Source: Bradyrhizobium algeriense (lineage in GTDB: Bacteria; Pseudomonadota; Alphaproteobacteria; Rhizobiales; Xanthobacteraceae). Taken from it: a stretch of 64,000 nt of DNA. A model generated the notes under the pieces. That model did not search any database. It saw only the letters and a list, made by a program, of their open reading frames with translations, and was not told the DNA's origin. Positions 1 through 9,927 of this stretch are shown piece by piece. The position numbers and the translations under genes were made by a program. Position 1 is the first letter of the stretch, and the number at the start of each line of letters is the position of its first letter. The stretch lies in the NCBI RefSeq assembly GCF_003062295.1, contig NZ_PYCN01000003.1:186001-250000 (forward strand), read 5' to 3'.

Positions 1-61
1 CTTCCAGAATCCTGATCCGGCTGTTGAGCTCTGCCAGCGACAGCGAACTTTCATTACCCAT
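1..61 (-). CDS. N-terminus of an unidentified protein, cut by the window edge
   Basis: An ATG on the minus strand opens a frame of 20 codons that runs out of the window without a stop; the product begins MGNESSLSLAELNS. The short helical start ending in RIRILE resembles the opening of NTF2/SnoaL-like proteins, but 20 residues are too few to assign a family. It is transcribed in the same direction as the thiolase behind it, with a palindromic repeat between them, so it could be the last gene of the same transcript or a separate unit. Confidence 0.4.
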   Translation of the reverse strand, partial: MGNESSLSLAELNSRIRILE

Positions 62-82
62 GATGCACGCTCCGAAAAACTC

Positions 83-180
83 TAGGGTGGGCAAAGCCAC
101 CGGGTCGCGCGAATGCGCGCCCGATGACAGGCTCCGCGTGCCCACCAGTCTCATCGCGCGGCACTAATGGTGGGCTACGA
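83..180. repeat. Palindromic intergenic repeat, GTGGGCA family, copy 1
   Basis: The stretch starts TAGGGTGGGCAAAG, carries an internal TGCCCACCAG and ends GGTGGGCTACGA, so it folds on itself. The same half-sites occur at 32190-32270, where the palindrome is cleaner. Small dispersed palindromes of this kind are common between genes in Bradyrhizobium. It fills most of the gap between the partial gene at the window edge and the thiolase. Confidence 0.7.
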
Positions 181-195
181 TAGCACATTTCGCGG

Positions 196-1365
196 CTATT
201 TCGCGGGCTCCAGCACGGAGACATAATTCGCCACCGCCGCCCCGCCCATGTTGAAGATGCCGGCGAGCCTGGGGTTCTTGAGCTGCATACCCTCGGGCGC
301 CTGGCCGACGAGCTGCATCGCGCTCATCACATGCATGGAGACGCCGGTGGCGCCGATCGGGTGGCCCTTGGCCTTCAACCCGCCGGACGGATTGACCGGC
401 AGCTTGCCGTCCTTCTGAGTCCAGCCTTCCTTGATGGCGCGGGCGCCCTGCCCGCGCGGCGTCAGGCCCATCGCTTCATATTCGATCAGTTCGGCGACGG
501 TGAAGCAGTCGTGGGTTTCCACGAACGACAGATCGGACAGTTGCACGCCGGCCTGCGCCAGCGCGCGCTGCCAGGCAACGGTGCAGCCTTCGAACTGCAG
601 GATGTCGCGCTTGGACATCGGCAGGAAATCCTGCGCGTGCGCGGTGGCGCGGAAGTTCACCGCCTTGCCCATGGTCTTCGCGGTTTCCGAATCCGCCAGC
701 ACCAGGGCGGCTGCGCCGTCCGACACCAGCGAACAGTCGGTGCGCTTGAGCGGGCCCGCGACAAACGGGTTCTTCTCGCTCTCGGCGCGGCAGAACTCGT
801 AACCGAAATCCTTGCGCATCTGCGCATAGGGGTTGGCGACGCCGTTCTTGTGATTCTTGGCCGCGATCATCGCCAGCGCGTCCGACTGGTCGCCGTATTT
901 CTGGAAATAGCTTTGCGCGATCTTGCCGAACACGCCGGCAAAGCCGCCGACGGTGTCGCCATCCTCGGGCAGATAGGACGCCTTCAGGAGGTAGCGCCCG
1001 ATATCGGCCGAGGGCGTCCGCGTCATCTGCTCGACGCCGACCACCAGCACGATCCTGGCCGCGCCCGCAGCGATCGCCCGGATGCCCTGATGTACCGCCG
1101 CCGAACCGGTGGCGCAGGCGTTTTCGACCCGCGTGGTCGGCTTGAAGCGCAATTTGGGGTCGGCCTGCAGCACCAGCGAGGCCGTAAAATCCTGCGGCGA
1201 GAAGCCGGCATTGAAATGCCCGAGCACGATCTCGTCGACGTCTTCGGCGGATATGCCGGCATCCGCCAGCGCATCGGTCGCAACCCTCACCACTAGGCTC
1301 TCGACGGTTTCGGCGTCGAACTTGCCGAATGGCGTGTGCGCCCATCCGACGATGCTGGCAGTCAT
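196..1365 (-). CDS. Thiolase-family protein (SCP-x/acetyl-CoA acetyltransferase type)
   Basis: A 389-residue thiolase-fold enzyme expected to cleave or condense 3-oxoacyl-CoA thioesters in the cytoplasm. The nucleophile motif ENACATGSAA lies near residue 85. The HDCFT signature typical of SCP-x-like thiolases and the catalytic-His motif KAKGHPIGATG are present in the C-terminal half. The C-terminal loop reads NMGGAAVANY and lacks the second cysteine of classical biosynthetic thiolases, which also fits the SCP-x branch. The start has an AGGGAG ribosome-binding site. It lies 55 bases downstream of the KDPG aldolase gene on the same strand and may be the tail of the sugar operon, although a thiolase has no obvious place in that pathway. 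The acyl substrate is unknown. Confidence 0.88.
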   Translation of the reverse strand: MTASIVGWAHTPFGKFDAETVESLVVRVATDALADAGISAEDVDEIVLGHFNAGFSPQDFTASLVLQADPKLRFKPTTRVENACATGSAAVHQGIRAIAAGAARIVLVVGVEQMTRTPSADIGRYLLKASYLPEDGDTVGGFAGVFGKIAQSYFQKYGDQSDALAMIAAKNHKNGVANPYAQMRKDFGYEFCRAESEKNPFVAGPLKRTDCSLVSDGAAALVLADSETAKTMGKAVNFRATAHAQDFLPMSKRDILQFEGCTVAWQRALAQAGVQLSDLSFVETHDCFTVAELIEYEAMGLTPRGQGARAIKEGWTQKDGKLPVNPSGGLKAKGHPIGATGVSMHVMSAMQLVGQAPEGMQLKNPRLAGIFNMGGAAVANYVSVLEPAK

Positions 1366-1420
1366 GGTCGTTCTCCCTGTTTCGGTTCTGAAGCCTTTGT
1401 ACCCTATCAGGAAAAAGACT

Positions 1421-2071
1421 TCACGCCGGTTTCAGCGATTTCAGGGTCCGCGCGCACATGGCGGTTATGCCGGTCCAGTTGCCGGACCGGATATCGGCGG
1501 CCGGACAGAGCCAGGAACCGCCCACCGCCACCACATTCGGCTCGGCCAGCCAGGACGCTGCATTGGCTTCCCCGATGCCGCCGGTCGGGCAGACCCTGAT
1601 ACTCGGAAACGGGCCGGCCAGCGCCCGAAGTGCCTTGATACCGCCGGCCTGCTCGGCGGGAAAGAATTTCACGAGATCGAAGCCGGCCGCCAGCGCCTGC
1701 ATCAGCTCGGAAGCCGTCGCGATCCCCGGGGCGAACGGCAGGTCGCTTGCGGCGGCGGCCTTCAAGAGCTCAGGCGTCGCGCCGGGGCTGATGCCGAATT
1801 TGGCGCTGAGCGCCCTCGCCATTGCCAGATCGTCGGCGTTCAGGATCGTGCCGATGCCGACGATGGCTTCCGGCACCTCCGCGATCATGGCCTTGGCGGC
1901 CTCGACAGCCACCGGCGTCCGCAGGGTGACTTCCAGCACGCGCACCCCACCTGCAACCAGCGCGCGGGCCAGCGGCACGGCATCTTCCAGCCGTTCGATG
2001 GTGAGGACGGGGATCACCGTGGCGGACTTGAAGATGGCGGCGAGTTGTTCCTGCCTGGTGGCTGTGGTCAT
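1421..2071 (-). CDS. eda: 2-dehydro-3-deoxy-6-phosphogluconate (KDPG) aldolase
   Basis: A class I aldolase of the KDPG/KHG family that splits KDPG to pyruvate and glyceraldehyde-3-phosphate. The 216-residue product has the usual length. Visible motifs are VLEVTLRTP (residues about 49-57), GIGTI (about 75-79) and FFPAEQAGG, which carries the Schiff-base lysine environment (DLVKFFPAE), then PTGGI for phosphate binding. I chose the internal ATG at 2071 because homologues start there and its ATG overlaps the TGA of the kinase gene by four bases, a classic translational coupling. With the preceding kinase it forms the last two steps of the Entner-Doudoroff-like branch. Confidence 0.93.
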   Translation of the reverse strand: MTTATRQEQLAAIFKSATVIPVLTIERLEDAVPLARALVAGGVRVLEVTLRTPVAVEAAKAMIAEVPEAIVGIGTILNADDLAMARALSAKFGISPGATPELLKAAAASDLPFAPGIATASELMQALAAGFDLVKFFPAEQAGGIKALRALAGPFPSIRVCPTGGIGEANAASWLAEPNVVAVGGSWLCPAADIRSGNWTGITAMCARTLKSLKPA

Positions 2072-3012
2072 GGCGATGCCTTGCGTGAATTGACGTGGTT
2101 CGGGACGAGGCCGGACGGCATCGCCGCGCGCGGGATGATCGCCCCGGGGTGACATACCACAACGCCGGCCAGACGATGCCCCGCCCTCGCGGCTTCAAGC
2201 GGATCGGCGCCCACGAGGCGCGCGGCCACGTAGGCGGCAGCGAAGCTGTCGCCGGCTGCCGTGGTATCGACGACCGGCGCCTCCACCGGCCTGGCCTTGA
2301 TCGGATAAGAAACGCCTCCCAGACGCAGGATGCTCGCCGGCTCAGAAAGCTTCAACACCACCTCGGCGCCTGGAACCCGCGCCAGCAAGGCTTCGTTGGT
2401 TACGTCCGGATAGAGCGGCAGCAGATCGTCGGTGGAAGCCAGCACGATATCGGCCGTGGCGAAGGCCTCCCGAAAAACGGCGCGCGCAACGTCGAGATCG
2501 GGCCAGCCACGGGCACGGAAGTTGGTATCGAAAGCGAAACGTGCGCCATTTTCGCGCGCGCGTCTCAGCGCCTCGAACAGACGCGCCCTTCCCTCCGCGC
2601 CATACAGTGAGAGTGTGATCGCCGAGAGATAGACCACGTCATAGCCAGCGAGCGCATCGAGGATCTCCGGCGTCTCCGGCAAATCCATCAGGCTGCGCGC
2701 CGCTGCGCTGTCGCGCCAGTGGAAGAACCGCCGCTCACCCTTGGCGTCGGTCTGGATCATGTAGAGACCCGGAAGCTTGCCCGGCAGCCGCACTACCCGC
2801 CTGGTCCCGACCCCCTCCGCCGCCCAGCCGGCGACCATTTCCTCGCTAAGGCTGTCGTCGCCAAGCGCGGTGATGTAATCGGCGCCGGCGCCAAGCCGGG
2901 CGAGATAGACGGCGGTATTGAGCGTGTCGCCGCCGTAGCCGCGCGAGAACAGGCCGCCGTCCGCCTGCTTCAACTCGACCATGCACTCGCCGATGCAGGC
3001 TACCTTGCTCAT
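2068..3012 (-). CDS. kdgK: 2-keto-3-deoxygluconate kinase (PfkB family)
   Basis: A ribokinase-like (PfkB) sugar kinase, about 314 residues, predicted to phosphorylate 2-keto-3-deoxygluconate to KDPG for the adjacent aldolase. The N-terminal GECMVEL strand, the substrate-binding GGDTLNTAVYLARLG segment near residue 30 and the C-terminal DTTAAGDSFAAAYVAARL signature, with the catalytic Asp in AAGD, are all intact. An in-frame ATG four codons upstream (3024) is possible; homologues favour the MSKVACIGE start. Substrate is inferred from the four-base overlap with eda; a related 2-keto-3-deoxy acid would also fit. Confidence 0.9.
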   Translation of the reverse strand: MSKVACIGECMVELKQADGGLFSRGYGGDTLNTAVYLARLGAGADYITALGDDSLSEEMVAGWAAEGVGTRRVVRLPGKLPGLYMIQTDAKGERRFFHWRDSAAARSLMDLPETPEILDALAGYDVVYLSAITLSLYGAEGRARLFEALRRARENGARFAFDTNFRARGWPDLDVARAVFREAFATADIVLASTDDLLPLYPDVTNEALLARVPGAEVVLKLSEPASILRLGGVSYPIKARPVEAPVVDTTAAGDSFAAAYVAARLVGADPLEAARAGHRLAGVVVCHPGAIIPRAAMPSGLVPNHVNSRKASP

Positions 3013-3045
3013 GACCGCATCCATGCGAATGAGCGTGAGATCACC

Positions 3046-4032
3046 TCACGCCGCGAACTTGCCGCCGAGTTCATCCTCGATGTGGATCCGGATGATGTCG
3101 TCAAACGTCTTCTCGGCCGTTGTGAAGCCGAGCTTGAGCGCGCGGTCGGCGACGAAGTCGCGCGGCCAGCCAGAGACGATGCCGATGATGGTCGGATCGG
3201 GCACCCGCTTGATGCGCGCGGTGACGTTCTTGCCGGCGACGCGATCCAGGGCTGCGATCTGTTCGCCGACGGTCACCGACATGCCGGGCATGCTGAGATT
3301 GCGCCGCGGCCCCATCGCATCGAGGTCCATGGTGCCGGCGTGGACCAGAAAGCCGACCGCCGATTTCGGCGAGGCATGCCAGTGCCGCACGTCCTCGGAA
3401 ACCGGCAGCACCGCCTCCTCGCCCGCCAGCGGCTCGCGGATGATGTTGGAGAAGAAGCCGGAAGCAGCCTTGTTTGGCTTGCCCGGCCGCACGCAGATCG
3501 TCGGCAGGCGGATCGAGATACCGTCGAGCAGGCCCTTGCGGGTATAGTCGTTGATCAGGAGTTCGCAGATCGACTTCTGCGTGCCGTAGCTCGTCAGCGG
3601 CGTATGGAAGAATTCGTCGCCGATCTTTTCCGGAAACGGGGCGCCGAACACCGCGATCGAGGACGTGAACACCAGCCGCGGCTTGTAGCCGCCGCCGGCG
3701 TGGCGGATGGCATCGATCAGATATCGCGTGCCGTCGAGATTGATCCGGTAGCCCTTGTCGAATTCGGCCTCGGCCTCGCCGGAGACGATCGCGGCGAGAT
3801 GAAAGATCACGTCCGGCCGATCGGCGATCAACGACGCCGCCGCGCCGGCGTCGGCGAAATCGGAAGCGACGACTTGAATCGGGATCGAGGCGTTAGCGGG
3901 CTTGGCGGGCGCCACCACGTCCTGCAACGTCATACGGGTGATGTCGTGCTTGCCGAGCCGCCCGTCGCGCAGCAGCCGCTCGGTCAGCTTGCGGCCCACC
4001 ATGCCGGCGGCACCAAGAATTAGAATGTGCAA
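3046..4032 (-). CDS. NAD-dependent epimerase/dehydratase-family dehydrogenase, D-erythronate dehydrogenase (DenD)-like
   Basis: An extended short-chain dehydrogenase of 328 residues. The NAD-binding GAAGMVG motif sits at the N-terminus, the catalytic serine region reads SSIAVFG near residue 125, and the YxxxK pair appears as YGTQK near residue 150. The substrate pocket segment RLPTICVRPG is typical of DenD-like proteins, which oxidise D-erythronate or related sugar acids at C2. Lying between the ABC importer and KDG kinase, it is probably part of the same catabolic route, but the actual substrate cannot be read from sequence. About 30 bases separate it from kdgK, so one transcript is likely. 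Confidence 0.8.
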   Translation of the reverse strand: MHILILGAAGMVGRKLTERLLRDGRLGKHDITRMTLQDVVAPAKPANASIPIQVVASDFADAGAAASLIADRPDVIFHLAAIVSGEAEAEFDKGYRINLDGTRYLIDAIRHAGGGYKPRLVFTSSIAVFGAPFPEKIGDEFFHTPLTSYGTQKSICELLINDYTRKGLLDGISIRLPTICVRPGKPNKAASGFFSNIIREPLAGEEAVLPVSEDVRHWHASPKSAVGFLVHAGTMDLDAMGPRRNLSMPGMSVTVGEQIAALDRVAGKNVTARIKRVPDPTIIGIVSGWPRDFVADRALKLGFTTAEKTFDDIIRIHIEDELGGKFAA

Positions 4033-4056
4033 GACCCGTCTCCTTTTTGAACTCTT

Positions 4057-4110
4057 CTATAGCGTTTTCAAGCGAAGTGGGAACCGGCTCGCGTGAAGAA
4101 AACGCGTCAA
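4057..4110. repeat. Dispersed intergenic repeat, AGCGTTTTC...GAAAACGC family, copy A
   Basis: Begins CTATAGCGTTTTCAAGCGAA and ends GTGAAGAAAACGCGTCAA, so the two ends pair. It is the reverse-oriented relative of the copies at 51321-51371 and 54430-54481, sharing AAGTGGGAACCGG-type interior and both ends. It occupies the gap between the permease gene and the dehydrogenase gene inside the sugar operon. Confidence 0.75.
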
Positions 4111-4140
4111 GAGATAACGTCAGATACGGGCCTCAAGCGC

Positions 4141-5076
4141 TCACTCTTTCACGGCTCCCGTCATCGCCGACACATAATGCTCGACAAAGAACGCGTAAAG
4201 GATGACCAGCGGCAGCGAGCCGGCCAGCGCGCCCGCCATCAGCGAGCCCCATCGATAGATATCACCGTCGACGAATTCGTTGACGATCGCGACCGGCACC
4301 GTCTTGTTGGAGGTCGATTGCAGGAAGGTGAGCGCATAGATGAACTCGTTCCAGCATAGCGTGAAGCAGAAGATGAACGCCGAAATCAGCCCGGGGATCG
4401 CCAGCGGCAGCACGATCTTGATCAGTATCTGCCAGCGGCTGGCGCCATCGATCAGCGCGCATTCTTCCAGCTCGAACGGGATGGTCTTGAAGTAACCCAT
4501 CAACAGCCAGGTCGAGAACGGAATCAGGATGGTCGGATAGGTCAGGATCAGCGCCATCGGCGAGTCGAACAGCCCGTACTGGAACACGACGGTGGCGAGC
4601 GGAATAAACAGGATCGACGGCGGCACGAGATAGGCCAGGAAGATCAGACCGCCGACCAGATTGGCGCCCTTGTAGCGCAGGCGCACGATGGCATAGGCCG
4701 CAAGCACGCTGGCGATAATCGAGAGGATGGTAGCGCAAACCGCGACATACATCGTGTTCCAGAGCCACATCGGATAGTGGCTTTCGAACAGGAGCTTGTA
4801 AAAGTGCTTGAGGGTCGGATTCCAGGTCCAGAACGGGTTGAACTTGTCGAGGTCGAGCAGTTGCTCGTCCGGTTTGATCGCCGTCAGCCCCATCCAGTAG
4901 AACGGGAACAGCAGGACGATCACGATAATCGACAGCGGCAGATAGAGCGTCACCAGCCGGCGCGGCACCGACTGCAAATAGCTCATGCCCTCGCTGTGGT
5001 CGTCCATCGCAACTGTCGGCGCCGAGCTATGCAGGACGGCCTTGAGATCGATCCGCGAGGTGGGGAGATCAGTCAT
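4141..5076 (-). CDS. Carbohydrate ABC transporter permease, MalG type
   Basis: An inner-membrane permease of the CUT1 family, 311 residues with about six membrane spans. The cytoplasmic EAA loop, which docks the ATPase, reads EECALIDGASRWQILIKIVLP. The ATG at 5076 is preferred to the GTG at 5085 because GGGTGA lies just upstream; either way the gene overlaps the end of the partner permease by a few bases, showing coupled translation. Together with the other permease, the binding protein and the ATPase upstream it forms a complete importer. Substrate is presumably a sugar or sugar acid, judged from the catabolic genes alongside. Confidence 0.92.
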   Translation of the reverse strand: MTDLPTSRIDLKAVLHSSAPTVAMDDHSEGMSYLQSVPRRLVTLYLPLSIIVIVLLFPFYWMGLTAIKPDEQLLDLDKFNPFWTWNPTLKHFYKLLFESHYPMWLWNTMYVAVCATILSIIASVLAAYAIVRLRYKGANLVGGLIFLAYLVPPSILFIPLATVVFQYGLFDSPMALILTYPTILIPFSTWLLMGYFKTIPFELEECALIDGASRWQILIKIVLPLAIPGLISAFIFCFTLCWNEFIYALTFLQSTSNKTVPVAIVNEFVDGDIYRWGSLMAGALAGSLPLVILYAFFVEHYVSAMTGAVKE

Positions 5077-6028
5077 TGTTTTCACCCTGCTGCCACTTGC
5101 GGCGTTGCAGCCCGAACCAGGACACCATGATCGCAGCGAGCAGGAACGGGATCATCGCGCTCGAGATCGCCGCGCCCTCACCCAACTGACCGGCGATGAT
5201 CGCGCGCTGGTAGGACAAGGTCGCCATCAGATGCGTGGCATTGACTGGACCGCCCCGCGTCATCGCCCAGATCAACTGGAAGTCGGTAAAGGTGAACAGC
5301 ACCGAGAACGTCATCACGACAGCGATGATCGGCGTCAGCAGCGGATAGGTGATGAAGCGGAATCGTTGCCAGCTGGTCGCGCCATCGAGGATCGCCGCCT
5401 CGTAAAGCGATGGCGACACCGTCTGCAGGCCCGCCAGCAACGTGATCGCGACAAAGGGAACGCCGCGCCAGATATTGGCGAAGATCACGCAGATCCGGGC
5501 CCAGGTGGTATCGCCGAGAAAATTGATGTTCTGCGTGATCAGGCCCATCTGCTTCAAGGACCACGAGATGATCGAGAATTGCGAATCGAAGATCCACCAG
5601 AACGCCAGCGCCGACAGCACGGTCGGTACGATGAAGGGGATCAGCACCAGCGCGCGCAGCATCGCCTTGAACGGCATGTTCTCGTTCAGCAGCAGCGCCA
5701 GATAGAGCCCGATGCCGAATTTGATGGCGCTCGCGACGAACGTGTACAATAGCGTGTTGAACACCGAGAGCCAGAAGATCGCGTCGTCCCACAGCCACTC
5801 GTAGTTTTCGGTGCCGACATATGCCCCGACACGGCCGATGCGGGTGTCGGTGAACGAAAGCCAGATGCCGAGGCCGAGCGGATAGGCCAGGAAGAAGATC
5901 AGGAACGCCAGCGCCGGCACCATGAACCAGAAGCCCAGCCAGTTACGGTTGTGCTTGAGCTGGTCCCACGCGTTGGCCTCGCGAATCTCCGTCTTGGCGC
6001 GTCGTGGCGCGATTGCGATGTCAGCCAT
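5069..6028 (-). CDS. Carbohydrate ABC transporter permease, MalF type
   Basis: The second inner-membrane permease of the CUT1 importer, 319 residues. The first hydrophobic span (LGFWFMVPALAFLIFFLAY) is followed by five more. The EAA motif reads YEAAILDGATSWQRFRFIT in the second half. The ATG at 6028 is chosen because the protein start MADIAIAPRRAK precedes a typical cytoplasmic tail, whereas the longer frame adds an unlikely extension. It sits 66 bases after the binding-protein gene and overlaps the MalG-type gene at its end. Confidence 0.92.
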   Translation of the reverse strand: MADIAIAPRRAKTEIREANAWDQLKHNRNWLGFWFMVPALAFLIFFLAYPLGLGIWLSFTDTRIGRVGAYVGTENYEWLWDDAIFWLSVFNTLLYTFVASAIKFGIGLYLALLLNENMPFKAMLRALVLIPFIVPTVLSALAFWWIFDSQFSIISWSLKQMGLITQNINFLGDTTWARICVIFANIWRGVPFVAITLLAGLQTVSPSLYEAAILDGATSWQRFRFITYPLLTPIIAVVMTFSVLFTFTDFQLIWAMTRGGPVNATHLMATLSYQRAIIAGQLGEGAAISSAMIPFLLAAIMVSWFGLQRRKWQQGENND

Positions 6029-6094
6029 GGGCGATGTCCCGATTGAAAATGAATGGAGCGGACGGCGGTCACTCGCCATCCGCTCCGGTTCTTA

Positions 6095-7414
6095 TTAGCG
6101 ATAGATGCGCTTCAACTGACGCTCGGTTTCCGCGATCGCTGTCTTGGCATCCTTGGCGCCGGTGCAGTAGTTGGCGAACATGTCGACCACCAGGAAGTCG
6201 GCGATCGCGGTTGCCGCCTTCTCGCCTGGCGTACCGATGCCGGACGCAGGCAACGCGCGCTTGCTGGCCTGGCTGAACACCTGGTTCTTCGGATCCGCGG
6301 TCCAGACCGGCGAGTTATCGTAGGCATTGAGCGTGTGGGTGAGATACCCGCGCGCGCCCATCAGCCACTTGTCGTAGTTTTCCTTCTCCAGCATGAAGGC
6401 GATGAAGGCCTTCGCGGCGTTCGGATATTTGGTGAATTTGAACGCCAGGATCGGAACGCAGAGCTGCAGTTCGGTCGGCTTCCCGATCGGGCCGACCGGC
6501 CATAACGCATGATATGTGTCTTCGGTGAGTTCCTTCTTGGTCGGATCGTCCTTGGCCGCGACATAGATCGAGATGCCGTTGGCGGTGCAATGCAGTTCGC
6601 CCGACAGAAACGCCTTGTTGTTCGACGAATCGTTCCACGACGCGACGCCGGGAATAAAGGTGTCGGAGAGCGCCTTGCAGTACTCGAGCGCCTTTACGGT
6701 CTCGGGCGAGTTGATGATGACCTTGTTGTCCTTGTCGACGGTGTAGGCGCCATGGCCCCACAGGACCCAGTGCAGCCAGGCATTGGCGTCGCCCGAGGCG
6801 TGGCCCAGCGGGAAACCGGCCGGCGTGTTGTTCTTCTTCAGCGCCTTGCACAATTCGAGGAAGCCCGGAAAATCCTTCGGGAAATCCTTGAAACCGGCCT
6901 TTTCCACTGACGATTTGCGGTAGGTCATGTAGCCGCCGATGGTCGCGACCGGGATGCCGAGCCAGTTGTTGCCCTGCTTGCAGGTCACGGCGGCTGCTTC
7001 GGTCCATCCGCCGTATTTCTTGCCGAGATAGTCGGCGACGTCGTTCAACTGCAGCACCTGCGCGGGGAAGAGTTGCGGCAGCGTGTGCAGGCCCCAGGCG
7101 AGATCGAGACCCGAGCCGGTGTTGGCGGCAACCGAGGCCTTCGGCTGCACGTCCTCGAACGACTCCGAGAACACGTTCATTTCGGTACCGGTCGCGGTCT
7201 TGAACGCGGCGACCATGGCATTGAAGGCCTCGTCCTCCGCCGGCACGAAGCGCTTCCAGCGCATCACGGTGAGCTTGGCGCCGGACTCGGCCTTCCAGGG
7301 CGAGGCTTGCGCCCAGGCCTTGGCGAAATCGAGCAGAGCCGGTCCGGTCAGCGCGCCGGCAGCCGCCAGCGCGGTGCCACCCTGAAGCAGAGAGCGGCGG
7401 GTAAAATCCTGCAT
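6095..7414 (-). CDS. Extracellular solute-binding protein, family 1, with Tat signal
   Basis: The periplasmic receptor of the importer, 439 residues, the normal size for family 1 binding proteins. The N-terminus MQDFTRRSLLQGGTALAAAG is a twin-arginine signal with the RRSLL box, and cleavage is likely after AKAWAQA near residue 36, so the protein would be exported folded. The mature part begins with the strand KLTVMRWKRFVP. A GGGAGGA ribosome-binding site precedes the ATG. Ligand is unknown; the downstream kinase, aldolase and dehydrogenase point to a sugar or aldonic acid. Confidence 0.92.
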   Translation of the reverse strand: MQDFTRRSLLQGGTALAAAGALTGPALLDFAKAWAQASPWKAESGAKLTVMRWKRFVPAEDEAFNAMVAAFKTATGTEMNVFSESFEDVQPKASVAANTGSGLDLAWGLHTLPQLFPAQVLQLNDVADYLGKKYGGWTEAAAVTCKQGNNWLGIPVATIGGYMTYRKSSVEKAGFKDFPKDFPGFLELCKALKKNNTPAGFPLGHASGDANAWLHWVLWGHGAYTVDKDNKVIINSPETVKALEYCKALSDTFIPGVASWNDSSNNKAFLSGELHCTANGISIYVAAKDDPTKKELTEDTYHALWPVGPIGKPTELQLCVPILAFKFTKYPNAAKAFIAFMLEKENYDKWLMGARGYLTHTLNAYDNSPVWTADPKNQVFSQASKRALPASGIGTPGEKAATAIADFLVVDMFANYCTGAKDAKTAIAETERQLKRIYR

Positions 7415-7454
7415 AGTCCATCCTCCCGTTGATTTATAATTTTGACTTTATTTT

Positions 7455-8522
<1,068 letters not shown>

Positions 8523-8657
8523 CGAACTCTCTCCCTCATGTTCTGTTTTCTGGCGCCACAGGTTGGCGGCGGCGCCATGCTGTCTTTTCGACTCTAATGC
8601 CGGAAGCCGAATTCAACGGGCATCATCATCCGCAGTTTGGCGGTTTTTAGCAATCCG

Positions 8658-8674
8658 ATGGTAGCGCTGTCAAT
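8658..8674. promoter_or_regulatory. Predicted LacI-family operator, copy 1
   Basis: ATGGTAGCGCTGTCAAT forms an imperfect palindrome centred on the GC step of TAGC/GCT, the usual architecture of LacI-family operators. It lies between the divergent ATPase and LacI genes. The first 11 bases are identical to the site at 9782-9798, upstream of the dehydratase. Inference: the LacI protein binds both. Confidence 0.65.
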
Positions 8675-8714
8675 AATTGTTCAAACGTCCAATCTGATGT
8701 GATATGAGCGCAAG

Positions 8715-9746
8715 ATGGGACGAAAACAGACAAAGTCTGGCAAAATCCGCCTCACCGAGGTCGCCAAGCTCGCTGGCGTCAGCCCAATCACGGCATCGCG
8801 TTTTTTCAGGAATCCAGAAGCGCTGTCATTAAGCAAGCGGGAACGCGTCGATAGCGCCGTGAAGGAACTGGGTTACGTGCCCAATCTCGCCGCGCGTGCG
8901 CTGGCCTCGCACCGCACCGAAGTCATCGGCGTCGTCATCCCTTCCCTCACCAACAACGTGTTCGCCGACGTATTGCGCGGCATCTACGATTCTTCCGAAG
9001 GCAGCCGCTACACCATCCAGCTCGCCAATACCCGCTACAGCATTCTGCAGGAGGAAAAGCTGCTGCGCCTGTTCCGGGCGCAGAAGCCCGCGGGATTGAT
9101 CGTCACCGGCATCAACCAGACCGCGGAATCGCGCGCGATCCTGGAGTCCATGAATTGCCCGGTCACGCAGATCATGGAGATCGGCGACAGCCCTGTGGAC
9201 ATGATGGTCGGCTTCTCGCATTACGACGCGGCTTTTGCGGCAATTTCGCACATGCTCGAGCAAGGATACCGCCGTATCGGATTTCTCGGCGCGCGAATGG
9301 ACCCTCGCGTGCAGCGGCGGTTCGAAGGGTATCGTGATGCCATGAAGGGGGCCTCGCTGTTCGATCCGAACCTCATCGTCACCACGTCGATACCAACCAC
9401 CGTCACGCTCGGCGGAACTTTGTTCGCCGATCTCCTTGCCCGGACATCCGACATCGACGCGGTCTTCTGCGTCAACGACGACCTCGCGCTCGGCGTCCTG
9501 TTCGAATGCCGGCGTCGGCAGATGTCGGTTCCCGGCGATTTGGCCATTGTCGGCTTCAACGATCTGGAATTCACGGCCTCTGCGGTCCCCTCGCTTACCA
9601 GCGTGCGCACCAACCGCTACGAAATGGGCAGGCACGCCGTCACGATGGTAATCGACGCGATCGAGGGCCGTCGCCCGCGGGAGCCGGTTATCGACCTTGG
9701 TTTTCAATTGATGGTCCGCGAGAGTTCGACACCGCAAAGCGCTTGA
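8715..9746 (+). CDS. LacI-family transcriptional regulator (GntR-like)
   Basis: A 343-residue sugar-responsive repressor. The N-terminal helix-turn-helix reads LTEVAKLAGVSPITASRFF (residues about 13-31), followed by the hinge helix PNLAARALASHRT. The remainder is a periplasmic-binding-protein-like effector domain beginning EVIGVVIPSLTNNVF and including CVNDDLALGVLFE and the C-terminal PSLTSVRTNRYEMGR. It sits between two divergent transcription arms, each with the same operator-like sequence, so it probably controls the importer, the sugar-acid genes and itself. The inducer is likely the imported sugar acid or a pathway intermediate. Among LacI proteins it most resembles the gluconate-type GntR branch, a judgement from general pattern only. 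Confidence 0.92.
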   Translation: MGRKQTKSGKIRLTEVAKLAGVSPITASRFFRNPEALSLSKRERVDSAVKELGYVPNLAARALASHRTEVIGVVIPSLTNNVFADVLRGIYDSSEGSRYTIQLANTRYSILQEEKLLRLFRAQKPAGLIVTGINQTAESRAILESMNCPVTQIMEIGDSPVDMMVGFSHYDAAFAAISHMLEQGYRRIGFLGARMDPRVQRRFEGYRDAMKGASLFDPNLIVTTSIPTTVTLGGTLFADLLARTSDIDAVFCVNDDLALGVLFECRRRQMSVPGDLAIVGFNDLEFTASAVPSLTSVRTNRYEMGRHAVTMVIDAIEGRRPREPVIDLGFQLMVRESSTPQSA

Positions 9747-9781
9747 TCGCCGTCTCCGGCGCGGGTCGAGCGCAAACAGAA

Positions 9782-9798
9782 AATGGTAGCGCTATCTT
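9782..9798. promoter_or_regulatory. Predicted LacI-family operator, copy 2
   Basis: AATGGTAGCGCTATCTT shares ATGGTAGCGCT followed by (A/G)TC with the site at 8658-8674. It lies 130-146 bases before the dehydratase start, so it would control the plus-strand catabolic genes. Confidence 0.65.
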
Positions 9799-9927
9799 TT
9801 GGACCGAACTAGGATCGTATGGCTCAGACGGGAGAAGGCAAGCGCGTTGCAGCGGATGAAATTCTTGGCATGGTGCATCGCTGCCGTGACTTAAGCCGTC
9901 CACGAGTTTGCAGTGCGGGAGGAACCA

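Noticed and set aside
2719..4023. A 434-codon plus-strand frame over kdgK and the DenD-like gene
   Set aside because: Both minus-strand genes have intact family motifs; the plus frame has none and lacks a start with a ribosome-binding site.
9782..9798. Possible terminator after the LacI gene
   Set aside because: The palindrome matches the operator-like site at 8658-8674 and lacks a T run, so an operator is the better reading.
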